From the NCBI GenBank assembly GCA_023380585.1, contig JAMCRN010000010.1, forward strand, positions 1 through 32,342: a stretch of DNA of 32,342 bases. Reading direction: 5' to 3'. Position 1 is the stretch's first letter; each line of letters begins with the position of its first letter. Shown here one piece after another: positions 15,159 through 22,292 of the stretch. Under the pieces are notes generated by a model. It saw only the letters and a program-made list of their open reading frames with translations, made no database searches and was not told where the DNA came from. The translations under genes were made by a program, and so were the position numbers. This DNA comes from Candidatus Parvarchaeota archaeon (GTDB lineage Archaea > Nanobdellota > Nanobdellia > Parvarchaeales > Parvarchaeaceae).

Positions 15159-16589
15159 CTAATTGTGCCCTTCTAGTCCTTCTTCGTCATGCATATGCTC
15201 TTTCATATTCTCAGTGTTTTCTATCTTCTTCTCTTCTTTCTCTATTTTTTCTACTCTTTTGTTTATATCATCCATCTTATTCAATATAAGATCCAGTTTT
15301 TTGTCCAGGCTCTCGTTCGCTGCTGCTTCTTTCTGCTGATGTTCGACGCCATCCGCTGGTTTACTTTCTGATTTGTGTGAGCTTTTACTGCTCGGTCTAT
15401 ACATTTTTTTCAAAAAGAGGAATATTACCACTGCGGCAACCGCAGCGACAGCTATGAATATGTAGTAATACTGGAAATCAAATGGCGGTACTGCGGAAAC
15501 GCTGGAGGAATAGACGTTAGAGATCTTATTTTGTATCCCAGAAATGTAGGGTAGTTTGCAGACTGGGGCGGCATTTTTTATCACCGTGCATATCTGAGCA
15601 GTCAATATATTAGCTGCACCGAGTGCCGTCTCCCCAAAAGTGAGGGAAGAAGGGCTTTCTATGGAATTTAGCATTTCCTGGTGCGTAGAATAAGCTGAAG
15701 TGTCTCCGAACACTATGTTTGCATTAAGGGTGGCTCCATCAAAAACATACTGATTGTTTATGCTGAAGAACGGAACACCCCCCAGGGAAAAATCCTTTAT
15801 CCCGAAACCGCGGTTGGCCTGAGAAACTACGTTGTCGTATATAAAAGGATAGGCGGAAGAAATCCCACTTTCATTGACGAGGAAAGACGAGCCTACCTGG
15901 TCAAGACTATAAAAGTTTATGTAAGGGGAAGTGTAATAGTTACCGTAGAAGAACCCAGTCGGATTCGAATCCCCATATGGACCCCCGTTCACAGGCGGTT
16001 TATCTACTGCAGACTGGAACGTAGAATTTGAAAAGTTAAAAGTGAACGTAGGTATATTCCCATCCACAGTGGCAGACCTGTCATAGAATAACTTGGAGAA
16101 ATTTCCGAACCTGTCCAATGCTGTCACTAAGACCCACCTCTCCTGTGCGCAAAAAGGGCAGCCTTGGGCGCCTATGTAAACTACGGAAGGTTTGCCGTTC
16201 TGCACAAGGCTGGGAGCGTTGAAAGACGCAGATGGCGGGATAGGTATCAGGTCATAATCCTGGTTTGGTAATATAAGCAGGCAGATAGGGGGTTGAGGTC
16301 CGTTGCTCGTTGTCTGGGCAGGATAGCATTTTATGCTGCCATTTGCCTGCTCCTGTCCTATCTGTGCAAGCTGGGATGACAGACTGGATAATCCTGTCAA
16401 GTAAGACGAGTTAAGCTGCGTCCCTATCGGACCTAAGAAGAATTGTGCAGATGTGCTGTTAGAAGAGGTTGAGAAGGCGTTTATTGGATCATTTTGGTCC
16501 GCAGAATGGACGTTGACCGGCATGAAGCCATAAACAGCTATAACGATCAGGATTAAAACCGTCAGCGTTAAAATTGTTTTCTTCTCCAT
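15159..16589 (-). CDS. DUF929-type thioredoxin-fold membrane protein
   Basis: A 476-aa protein. Residues 5-23 form an N-terminal signal anchor or signal peptide. The central region holds the DUF929 block with a CPFC pair (C144, C147) in YIGAQGCPFCAQERW, like a thioredoxin-type redox centre, then RFGNFSKL. Two further Cys lie near residues 332-343. A strong membrane helix spans about 371-395, followed by a basic stretch and a charged coiled coil (about 425-460) ending in a His-rich tail. This predicts an extracytoplasmic redox domain with a cytoplasmic coiled-coil tail. The family is known from Sulfolobales and other acidophiles, and a disulfide-forming role is inferred. The ATG at 16589 lies only 11 nt beyond the 3' end of the RNase P RNA on the same strand. 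Confidence 0.82.
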   Translation of the reverse strand: MEKKTILTLTVLILIVIAVYGFMPVNVHSADQNDPINAFSTSSNSTSAQFFLGPIGTQLNSSYLTGLSSLSSQLAQIGQEQANGSIKCYPAQTTSNGPQPPICLLILPNQDYDLIPIPPSASFNAPSLVQNGKPSVVYIGAQGCPFCAQERWVLVTALDRFGNFSKLFYDRSATVDGNIPTFTFNFSNSTFQSAVDKPPVNGGPYGDSNPTGFFYGNYYTSPYINFYSLDQVGSSFLVNESGISSAYPFIYDNVVSQANRGFGIKDFSLGGVPFFSINNQYVFDGATLNANIVFGDTSAYSTHQEMLNSIESPSSLTFGETALGAANILTAQICTVIKNAAPVCKLPYISGIQNKISNVYSSSVSAVPPFDFQYYYIFIAVAAVAAVVIFLFLKKMYRPSSKSSHKSESKPADGVEHQQKEAAANESLDKKLDLILNKMDDINKRVEKIEKEEKKIENTENMKEHMHDEEGLEGHN

Positions 16590-16600
16590 ATAACCGTATA

Positions 16601-16877
16601 CGGTGTCGAATAGCCCGTTTTTTGTCGCATTTCCGCCGCGTTCGCAGTCTCATTTAATACGTTACGACATTAGACTAAGCGCTGGAAAACCAGCTTTCAC
16701 CCCGCAAGTCTGCCGTTTCATCCAAAGACCAAAGCAATCAGTTCAACGTCATCTTTTTACCTTGGTCGTGGTCTCGTTTCTGCTCAGTTCTTACACTTTT
16801 AGTGTACTGCATTACTGCAGTGCGGTCTTTTAGGTGAACGGACTTCCTCCTTTTATGGTCAGTCGTATACGACACCG
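16601..16877 (-). ncRNA. rnpB: RNase P RNA
   Basis: The minus strand carries the conserved blocks of RNase P RNA in order. CR-I is GGAGGAAGTCC (16850-16840). CR-II is AGCAGAAACGAGACC (about 16784-16770). CR-III contains GATGAAACGG (about 16722-16713) and GGGGTGAAAGC. CR-V is ACGGGCTATTCG near 16618-16607. The ends pair in a perfect 8-bp P1 helix, CGGTGTCG (16877-16870) with CGACACCG (16608-16601), directly next to CR-V as in the family. A GCTGG-TTTT-CCAGC hairpin supports a further stem. At about 277 nt it is a compact version of the archaeal RNA that removes tRNA 5' leaders. The ends are set by P1 and may be off by a few nt. Confidence 0.88.
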
Positions 16878-16899
16878 CTTTCAAGTATAATATTTTCAA

Positions 16900-16909
16900 G
16901 TATTTATAC
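16900..16909. promoter_or_regulatory. shared TATA element between rnpB and the SWIM gene
   Basis: GTATTTATAC reads as a good TATA box on both strands (GTATAAATAC on the minus). It lies about 27 nt from the rnpB 5' end on one side and about 35 nt from the SWIM gene ATG on the other. A bidirectional promoter is inferred. Confidence 0.5.
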
Positions 16910-16938
16910 ATTAACACGGTTGATTATATCCATATAAT

Positions 16939-17247
16939 ATGGAGCTAATACCGCAGAGCGCATTGGAAAAGGACGGCAGGAAGTACGTAAAAGGCGTAAA
17001 ACTGGCAAAGACCGTAAGACTAGATTACAAAACAGAAAAACATGCTTCATTTATAGTGGAAGGCGAGGAAAGCGTGCATAACGTAATGTACTTCGAGGAA
17101 AAACAGGACGGAATGAAATGGCAGTGCGACTGCAAATGGTACACGCTCCAGAACAAGACCTGCTCCCATATAATAGCTGTAAACATAGCCCTAAACAACG
17201 GGCTTGTGCCGGGACAGGGCAAAGAAAGGTCATCTGATATAAAATAG
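16939..17247 (+). CDS. SWIM zinc-finger protein
   Basis: A 102-aa protein with one SWIM-type zinc finger. The ligands C63, C65, C75 and H77 form the pattern CxC-x9-CxH (CDCKWYTLQNKTCSH). SWIM domains bind DNA, RNA or proteins, and archaea hold several small stand-alone versions without known function. The N-terminal 60 residues carry beta-strand-like sequence that precedes the finger in related proteins, and the C-terminal tail is short and charged. It shares its upstream TATA element with rnpB and overlaps the convergent unknown gene by 18 nt at the 3' end. Confidence 0.85.
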   Translation: MELIPQSALEKDGRKYVKGVKLAKTVRLDYKTEKHASFIVEGEESVHNVMYFEEKQDGMKWQCDCKWYTLQNKTCSHIIAVNIALNNGLVPGQGKERSSDIK

Positions 17248-17988
17248 CTGCTGATCGGGCCTTTCTTTTTCGCGGACAGACAGGTCCACCACACTGCATT
17301 CAGATTCTCTGAATCCTCTATCATGGATTATGGATATCGCGTTCATAAAGTCTACGAGTCTGTAGTTTTCTTCGTTTTTCAATAAAGTCATCTTACCCCC
17401 CATGTTTAAGTATAACCTAGAGCCTACCATCTTATTTCCATTGAAAGTCATCCTATACACTATCTTCATGTTTTCTTTCTCTGATACAAGGTCGGCTACC
17501 ACGCTTCTTTGGCTGAAAACATTATCTTTTTCACCAGCTCGTTCATATCCGTAGAATTCCCTAGCGACTCTTGTTTTATACAGAGAATAGCCCCCAAGAT
17601 CGATCAGCCTGCCATTGTAGCTTAAGTTTAAACCAATAGCAGAGAGGTCAGGGACAAGGTCTTTTTTTCTGTTTTCCTCGCCGCCGTACTTAAGTTTACC
17701 TTTTACAAGAAAAGTCTTACCAGTATCTTTTATGCTGTCCAGCCTTATCTTGTTTATATCCAATGATGCGTTATACTCCGTAGTCTTGTACTTATCGAAG
17801 TTTTTAGGACCGACGACATATTGGAAATCACCGGAATCTTCTCCCCAAATCATGCTTTCATCCGTTTCCAGTAACGACAGTTCAGGGTTCTTATCAAGTA
17901 TCTTCAGCACTTCCTTATCGGAGGGATTTATGAGCCCAGAACAGAGAATGTCATCTAGCGAACACGCCTTTTCCTGTACGGTTTCCAT
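17230..17988 (-). CDS. hypothetical protein, 252 aa
   Basis: I do not recognise this protein. It is soluble, with no signal peptide or membrane segment. The first 45 residues look helical (ACSLDDILCSGLINPSDKEVLKILDKNPELS). The rest is rich in alternating strands with many charged residues, suggesting a beta-rich domain (about 55-250). Codon use and composition resemble the neighbours, and a TATA-like ACTATTTATAG (18019-18029) lies about 36 nt before the ATG. Its 3' end overlaps the SWIM gene by 18 nt on the opposite strand. I can propose no function. Confidence 0.72.
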   Translation of the reverse strand: METVQEKACSLDDILCSGLINPSDKEVLKILDKNPELSLLETDESMIWGEDSGDFQYVVGPKNFDKYKTTEYNASLDINKIRLDSIKDTGKTFLVKGKLKYGGEENRKKDLVPDLSAIGLNLSYNGRLIDLGGYSLYKTRVAREFYGYERAGEKDNVFSQRSVVADLVSEKENMKIVYRMTFNGNKMVGSRLYLNMGGKMTLLKNEENYRLVDFMNAISIIHDRGFRESECSVVDLSVREKERPDQQLFYIR

Positions 17989-18018
17989 TGCGCTTCACTT
18001 AAATTATTGATAATAAAT

Positions 18019-18029
18019 ACTATAAATAG
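18019..18029 (-). promoter_or_regulatory. TATA-like box for the 252-aa hypothetical gene
   Basis: Minus-strand ACTATTTATAG about 36 nt before the ATG at 17988, allowing a leader of roughly 10 nt. No other candidate is visible in this AT-rich divergent region. Confidence 0.4.
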
Positions 18030-18094
18030 TTCTCTTTGTTATAATATTTACAACATATAAAAATTATGGCCCAGAAGACAGAAAACCGTATGAA

Positions 18095-18106
18095 ATATAT
18101 ATAAAC
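18095..18106 (+). promoter_or_regulatory. TATA box for the DEDDh exonuclease gene
   Basis: ATATATATAAAC about 42 nt before the ATG at 18143, implying a leader of roughly 15 nt. The AAGGG just before the ATG could be a weak ribosome-binding site. Confidence 0.45.
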
Positions 18107-18142
18107 TTCGGATTTCAAAGAAATAAGTAGTAGTAAGGGATT

Positions 18143-18733
18143 ATGATCTTCTTAGATATAGAAACTTCCGGTCTGGATTTCAGAAAGCATGGCATACTTT
18201 CGATAGGTGCACTTGAGTACGAAAATCCGAGTAATCAGTTCTATTCAGAGGCCAGACTAGGACCCGATATGGATGCGGACCCTAGGGCCCTTAGAGTAAA
18301 CGGCTTCTCGGAAAACCAGATTCGCGACACTAAAAAACAGGACCTGGAGAGTCTTTTAAAGTCGTTCTCAGGATGGTTGCAGTCAGTAGAAGACAGGACT
18401 CCAGCAGGCCACAACGTGCATTTCGATATAGGGTTTATAGACCATTACGCAGGTATATACGGGGTACAGCTCGGTCTGGGCCATAGATATGTTGATACGC
18501 ATTCCATAACTTATGCTTATCTACTCTCAGAGGGACGCCAAATCCCGATGGCTAACAAAAGAACGAATATAGATTCTGACTACATAATCTCATTGACAGG
18601 CTTGCCGAGGAGAAGCGTCCACAACGCCCTAGAAGACGCCAAATTATGCGCAGAGGCTTTCAGCAGGATAGTCGAAAGGAAGCCGCTGCTCGAGGAGTAC
18701 AAAAAGTTTCCCATACCGGTAGACATCCCTTGA
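18143..18733 (+). CDS. DEDDh-family 3'-5' exonuclease
   Basis: A 196-aa exonuclease of the RNase T / DNA polymerase III epsilon superfamily, which removes nucleotides from 3' ends using two metal ions. The five catalytic residues are visible: D5 and E7 in FLDIETSG (Exo I), D95 in HNVHFDIGFID (Exo II), and H160 and D165 in VHNALEDAKLCA (Exo III, the His marking the DEDDh class). No extra domain is fused, so it could act on DNA or RNA; oligonucleotide degradation or proofreading are both possible. It is convergent with the DEAD-box helicase gene, with a 20-nt gap. Confidence 0.9.
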   Translation: MIFLDIETSGLDFRKHGILSIGALEYENPSNQFYSEARLGPDMDADPRALRVNGFSENQIRDTKKQDLESLLKSFSGWLQSVEDRTPAGHNVHFDIGFIDHYAGIYGVQLGLGHRYVDTHSITYAYLLSEGRQIPMANKRTNIDSDYIISLTGLPRRSVHNALEDAKLCAEAFSRIVERKPLLEEYKKFPIPVDIP

Positions 18734-18753
18734 AGCCGTATGTCAAAAAAGCA

Positions 18754-20088
18754 TCAATTCCATCTTTTTTGGCTGTGACCACTGTGGCCAAAGCGACCAT
18801 TATTTCCAATCTTGTTCCTATTATAACCATGCCCGTGTTTATCTTGTCCATATCTGCCGCTTACATACGGTCCTTTATGTTTAAAGTCCCTGTCCTGTCC
18901 GTATTTCTGTCTGAAATCAGGATTTGACTGTCTTCCCTTGTAATAGACCGAATCCAGAGATTCCTCCGGCCTGTACGGCGCTAGATCGAATTCTAATTCA
19001 TGCATCTTTATATTCGCGATCCTCTCTATTTCTCTTACAAGGTACCTTTGGGCATTTGAGAATATTGTAAAAGCACGCCCGTCTGCACCCATCCTCGCAG
19101 ATCTCCCTACTCTATGTATATATATGAGCGGATCATCGGTGGCGTCTAGGCTGATAACATCTGAAACGTTTCTTATATCTAAACCTCTCGCAGCCACGTT
19201 CGTCGCTATCAAGAATCGCGTGCCTCTCCTGAAGTCAGAAAGCGAATATTCTCTTCGCGCCTGGCTTAACCCACCATGCATTAGCGTCACGTCCAAGCCG
19301 CGCCTTTTAAGGAGGTCATGGATATAGTCCGCATTTCTCTTGGTCTGAACGAATATTATCGCCTTGTTAGGTTTGTATTCTTCTATATAGGCAAGTAGAG
19401 TCGGGAACTTTTCCCTTCCGTTTGCTACAGCGTAATAATGCGTTATGCTGCTTACTGTGACCTCCTCCTCTTTCCCCACGCTCAAGTAAACCGGATTGTC
19501 CATATGTTTCTTCGCTATCTCGAGTATGGCTTTTGGCATCGTAGCAGAGAAGAGCATAGACTGCCTGCTTTTAGGCAGCTTCGATATTATGTAAGTTATA
19601 TCATCTATGAAACCCATATCAAACATCGTATCAGCTTCGTCCAGTACGAGTATCTTGATCTTATCGGTCCTTAATTCACCCTGTTTCATCAGGTCTATAA
19701 CTCTCCCAGGAGTCCCTATTATTATATTGACCCCATTCCTCAGGTCCTTTATCTGGTGGAACATCGATACTCCGCCGTACACGGAGGTTATACGGAGACC
19801 ACTTCCGAAAGATAGGCCATCCGCAACCTTAGTCACCTGGAGCGCTAGCTCTCTTGTTGGTACGAGTATCAATACGGAATTCTTATCCTCTACTTTTATA
19901 GTCTGTATTATGGGTATTAGAAAGGCCCCTGTCTTTCCTGTTCCAGTCCTGGCTCTTACTACAAGGCTCCTCCCAGACATAGCTACAGGTATCGCTTCTT
20001 TCTGCACATCCGTCGGTTCTACAAATCTCATTCTGTCTATAGCCGCTAACAAAGCCGGTTTTAGACCCATCGTTTCAAACTCTGGCAT
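18754..20088 (-). CDS. DEAD-box RNA helicase
   Basis: A 444-aa ATP-dependent RNA helicase. The motifs are complete: Q motif (Q29 in PTDVQKEAIP), motif I ARTGTGKT (45-52), Ia PTRELAL, TPGR, motif II DEAD (150-153), motif III SAT (181-183), motif V ARGLD, and motif VI HRVGRSAR. After about residue 380 comes a low-complexity tail rich in Gly, Arg, His and Asn (YGQDKHGHGYNRNK and similar), typical of RNA-binding extensions. The ATG at 20088 is preferred to an in-frame TTG at 20097, and a TATA box lies 27 nt before it. Likely roles are ribosome assembly or RNA unwinding; the exact target cannot be read. Confidence 0.93.
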   Translation of the reverse strand: MPEFETMGLKPALLAAIDRMRFVEPTDVQKEAIPVAMSGRSLVVRARTGTGKTGAFLIPIIQTIKVEDKNSVLILVPTRELALQVTKVADGLSFGSGLRITSVYGGVSMFHQIKDLRNGVNIIIGTPGRVIDLMKQGELRTDKIKILVLDEADTMFDMGFIDDITYIISKLPKSRQSMLFSATMPKAILEIAKKHMDNPVYLSVGKEEEVTVSSITHYYAVANGREKFPTLLAYIEEYKPNKAIIFVQTKRNADYIHDLLKRRGLDVTLMHGGLSQARREYSLSDFRRGTRFLIATNVAARGLDIRNVSDVISLDATDDPLIYIHRVGRSARMGADGRAFTIFSNAQRYLVREIERIANIKMHELEFDLAPYRPEESLDSVYYKGRQSNPDFRQKYGQDRDFKHKGPYVSGRYGQDKHGHGYNRNKIGNNGRFGHSGHSQKRWN

Positions 20089-20110
20089 TGTATCCAAAGC
20101 GTTCGTATAG

Positions 20111-20119
20111 TATTTATGC
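20111..20119 (-). promoter_or_regulatory. TATA box for the DEAD-box helicase gene
   Basis: Minus-strand GCATAAATA centred about 27 nt before the ATG at 20088. A 12-nt perfect palindrome lies just upstream at 20130-20141. Confidence 0.5.
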
Positions 20120-20129
20120 CTGTCATTCT

Positions 20130-20141
20130 GGCACGCGTGCC
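20130..20141. promoter_or_regulatory. 12-nt perfect palindrome upstream of the helicase promoter
   Basis: GGCACGCGTGCC is perfectly self-complementary and GC-rich in an otherwise AT-rich gap, about 11 nt upstream of the helicase TATA box. It could be an operator or the stem of an RNA end for the gene stopping at 20200. Function is inferred from position only. Confidence 0.35.
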
Positions 20142-20199
20142 CACATAATCAGTCTTAAGAACGGGCGGAACGCTAAAGGCCGGATATCTGGGCGCTTTG

Positions 20200-20517
20200 T
20201 TAAATCGATTCTACTTTTGTCTTTATTATATAGACATCCTTCTGGTCGAAGGCGGATTTCAGCTCCTCCTTCAGGTCAAGAAAGAACTTCTTCTCTTCTT
20301 TGTAAACAGTCACTTCATACTTTAGATTATTATCTTCGATCATCTTCCCAGTCACCGGATCCCTCCATTCTCCTAATATCTTTATGTAATGGACAGACAC
20401 GCCGTTGAACCGTTCTTCTATCACCCTCTTTATATGCTTGAACTTTCTTTTTTCTATCAGCCTTCCGTCATTGTATTTCAAAGGCAGGTAGAATTCGTAC
20501 CTGTATCCGTTCCCCAT
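20200..20517 (-). CDS. conserved small protein of unknown function, 105 aa
   Basis: The protein starts YRYEFYLPLKYNDGRLIE and continues with FKHIKRVIEERFNGVSVHYI, GEWRDPVTGKMIEDN, and a C-terminal helix with LKEELKSAFDQKDVYI. I recall small bacterial proteins of the same pattern (a LPLRYNDG-type start, ERFGG, a G-x-W turn, and LKxxLKxxFxQxxV) without an assigned role. It looks like a compact alpha/beta (ferredoxin-like) fold. A longer frame runs upstream through the tRNA-Arg gene, which cannot be coding, so the ATG at 20517 is taken. It lies 38 nt downstream of the tRNA on the same strand. Confidence 0.8.
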   Translation of the reverse strand: MGNGYRYEFYLPLKYNDGRLIEKRKFKHIKRVIEERFNGVSVHYIKILGEWRDPVTGKMIEDNNLKYEVTVYKEEKKFFLDLKEELKSAFDQKDVYIIKTKVESI

Positions 20518-20555
20518 ATTCAAACAATCAATCAGTCTCGATGTTGATAAACATA

Positions 20556-20630
20556 TGCCCCCGACAGGATTCGAACCTGCGATATTCGGTTTAGGAAACC
20601 GACGTTCTATCCAAACTAAACTACGGGGGC
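20556..20630 (-). tRNA. tRNA-Arg (anticodon CCT)
   Basis: Minus-strand cloverleaf with a 7-bp acceptor stem (GCCCCCG with CGGGGGC), T arm GGTTCGAATCC, and a 5-bp anticodon stem (TCGGT/ACCGA) holding the loop TTCCTAA, anticodon CCT, which decodes AGG. The discriminator is A and no CCA is encoded. AGG and AGA are frequent Arg codons in the neighbouring genes. Confidence 0.95.
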
Positions 20631-20687
20631 ATAGACTTGATACCGCTCGCATCGGATAAATAAGTTTGTCCGGCGAAGGGAATAAAA

Positions 20688-20698
20688 GATATATAAGA
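20688..20698 (+). promoter_or_regulatory. TATA box for the AAA-like ATPase gene
   Basis: GATATATAAGA centred about 31 nt before the ATG at 20725. A second similar element follows directly (GATATAT at about 20700). Confidence 0.5.
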
Positions 20699-20724
20699 GA
20701 TATATTCCAATATTTCTTATCTAT

Positions 20725-21387
20725 ATGTTAGCAAACAACCCTTTTATAAAGATAACGTCCACAGGCAAGGAGCAAGTGGTAGATAGGGTGAAGGAGAAAG
20801 TAGAGCTTCAGATACTCCTTAACAACGCTATAACCAGGGGCGGACTTATAGTGGTCGAGGGCCAGCCAGGCATAGGCAAGAGCACTTTAGTTAATCTTAT
20901 ACTTAAAGACCTGCAGAGGTCGAGGAAGATAAAGGTAATCAACGAGGAGTTCACGCCAGTGTCCTACAATAAGCTAAGGTCAATAAATCTCGAACCACCA
21001 CTGAAGACAGTCCTCATACTTGATGATTTCAACAACATAGAGATGCTGGACAAGAAAAGCCAGAGAAGTGTCGTCGACGTGACGTATGAACTTTCGCAGA
21101 AGATAGCGGTCATAATAATAGATAACCGCACAGACGGAGTCAGTAATGAACTGAAGAACTCTAAGAGATACTTCGAGAGATTCCATCTTTATGGGCTTCA
21201 GCGCTCTGATCTCAGGCAGTTGATAATAGACAGGCTGAACGAAGCGCGTTCCGTACCTACGGAGAACATGGACCCATTCACAGAAGACGAATACGATAAA
21301 ATATACAAAAAGTCAGGCGGAAATCCTAGGATAGCGCTGCTTATATGTTCTGCCCTCTTTGATCAGAAAGAAAGCTCAATTATATAA
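20725..21387 (+). CDS. AAA/STAND-like P-loop ATPase, 220 aa
   Basis: A small P-loop ATPase. Walker A is GQPGIGKS (residues 46-53) and Walker B is VLILDDFNN (about 95-103). A sensor-like strand IAVIIIDNRTDG and a C-terminal helical part with DEYDKIYKKSGGNPRIALLI follow. The last resembles the GxP helix of archaeal STAND/ORC-type ATPases. It lacks the winged helix of Orc1/Cdc6 and any effector domain, and it is shorter than either family. The leaderless-type promoter supports the start. The presenilin-type protease gene begins 22 nt downstream. The biological role is unknown. Confidence 0.8.
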   Translation: MLANNPFIKITSTGKEQVVDRVKEKVELQILLNNAITRGGLIVVEGQPGIGKSTLVNLILKDLQRSRKIKVINEEFTPVSYNKLRSINLEPPLKTVLILDDFNNIEMLDKKSQRSVVDVTYELSQKIAVIIIDNRTDGVSNELKNSKRYFERFHLYGLQRSDLRQLIIDRLNEARSVPTENMDPFTEDEYDKIYKKSGGNPRIALLICSALFDQKESSII

Positions 21388-21409
21388 CGATAAGAGTCTT
21401 ATCTAATCT

Positions 21410-22291
21410 ATGAAAGGGAAACCAAACGTCATAGGACTAATGCTTCTTATCTTCACCATAAGTATCATCGGCTCAGAGGCGTTCTCCGTCTTGCTGGTGC
21501 ACGTTTATTCGAACTACGGAGTCTCTGTCGCAAACCCTTCTCTTTCTTCTGCTTACCAGGAGCTTGTTACGCTGGTAATAGCCCTTTTCGCCACCACTGC
21601 GATATTTCTGCTCCTTATAAAATACAGGTTCAGGAGAGTGATGCTCGGCATAGTCTTGGTAATAACCGGTCTGATACTCCTGGAATTCTTCTCCATAATT
21701 ATTCAGGGAGCGGCCCTCTACGGCTTTGGATTCAATCTGCTGTCCGGCTCTACTGCGGCTTCCATTGTGATACTGGGAATTTACGCTGCTGCTATACTTT
21801 CCATAGTATATTATTTCAAGTTCGCGGGCAAAAACGGCAGAAATGTTATAAATGTGATGGTCTTCATCACAGTGTCCTCGATAATAAGCCTGGCTTTGGG
21901 AGTACTGCCCTCCATCATATTGCTGGTCGTCATAGCGGTCTATGACTACATATCCGTGTTCGTGACAAAACATATGGTGACATTGGCCAAGGGGCTCGGA
22001 AACTTCGGGTTCTTAGCGGGAATATCCTTGTCAGTAAAAAAGCCAAAGAAAGTGCGTAGAGTCGGGCTTTTCCTCGGCGGAGGGGATATAGTGTTTCCTG
22101 CGATACTTGTTGATGCATTGCTCCTTAGGTACCCTCCGATTGCAGCAGCCCTGGCGTCTGTCGGCGCGCTTGCCGGTCTTTTCACAGTCCTCATAGTGGG
22201 CAAGAAAGGGAAGTTTTATCCTGCAATGTCATTTATAGTACCGTTCGAATTGCTTTTTCTTGGAGCATACTTTTTGATTGCGCTGGTCTGA
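21410..22291 (+). CDS. presenilin/signal peptide peptidase-type intramembrane aspartyl protease
   Basis: A 293-aa membrane protein with about nine hydrophobic helices, matching the A22 family (archaeal presenilin homologues, PSH). These enzymes cut transmembrane helices. The two catalytic Asp are present: D179 in VYDYISV (YD motif) and D226 in LGGGDIVFP (GxGD motif). The third hallmark, PAL, which shapes the active site, reads PAMSF (from P271). A long loop between the catalytic helices (about 190-218) includes a basic stretch KKPKKVRR. The MIP18-like gene starts 1 nt after its stop. Substrates in archaea are unknown. Confidence 0.88.
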   Translation: MKGKPNVIGLMLLIFTISIIGSEAFSVLLVHVYSNYGVSVANPSLSSAYQELVTLVIALFATTAIFLLLIKYRFRRVMLGIVLVITGLILLEFFSIIIQGAALYGFGFNLLSGSTAASIVILGIYAAAILSIVYYFKFAGKNGRNVINVMVFITVSSIISLALGVLPSIILLVVIAVYDYISVFVTKHMVTLAKGLGNFGFLAGISLSVKKPKKVRRVGLFLGGGDIVFPAILVDALLLRYPPIAAALASVGALAGLFTVLIVGKKGKFYPAMSFIVPFELLFLGAYFLIALV

Positions 22292-22292
22292 T

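Noticed and set aside
16603-16833. Plus-strand open frame of 76 codons
   Set aside because: It lies wholly inside the RNase P RNA gene on the opposite strand and has no protein-like pattern; the conserved RNA blocks explain the region.
20518-20652. Upstream extension of the 105-aa protein
   Set aside because: This part of the open frame runs through the tRNA-Arg gene, which cannot be coding; the ATG at 20517 gives the natural protein start.
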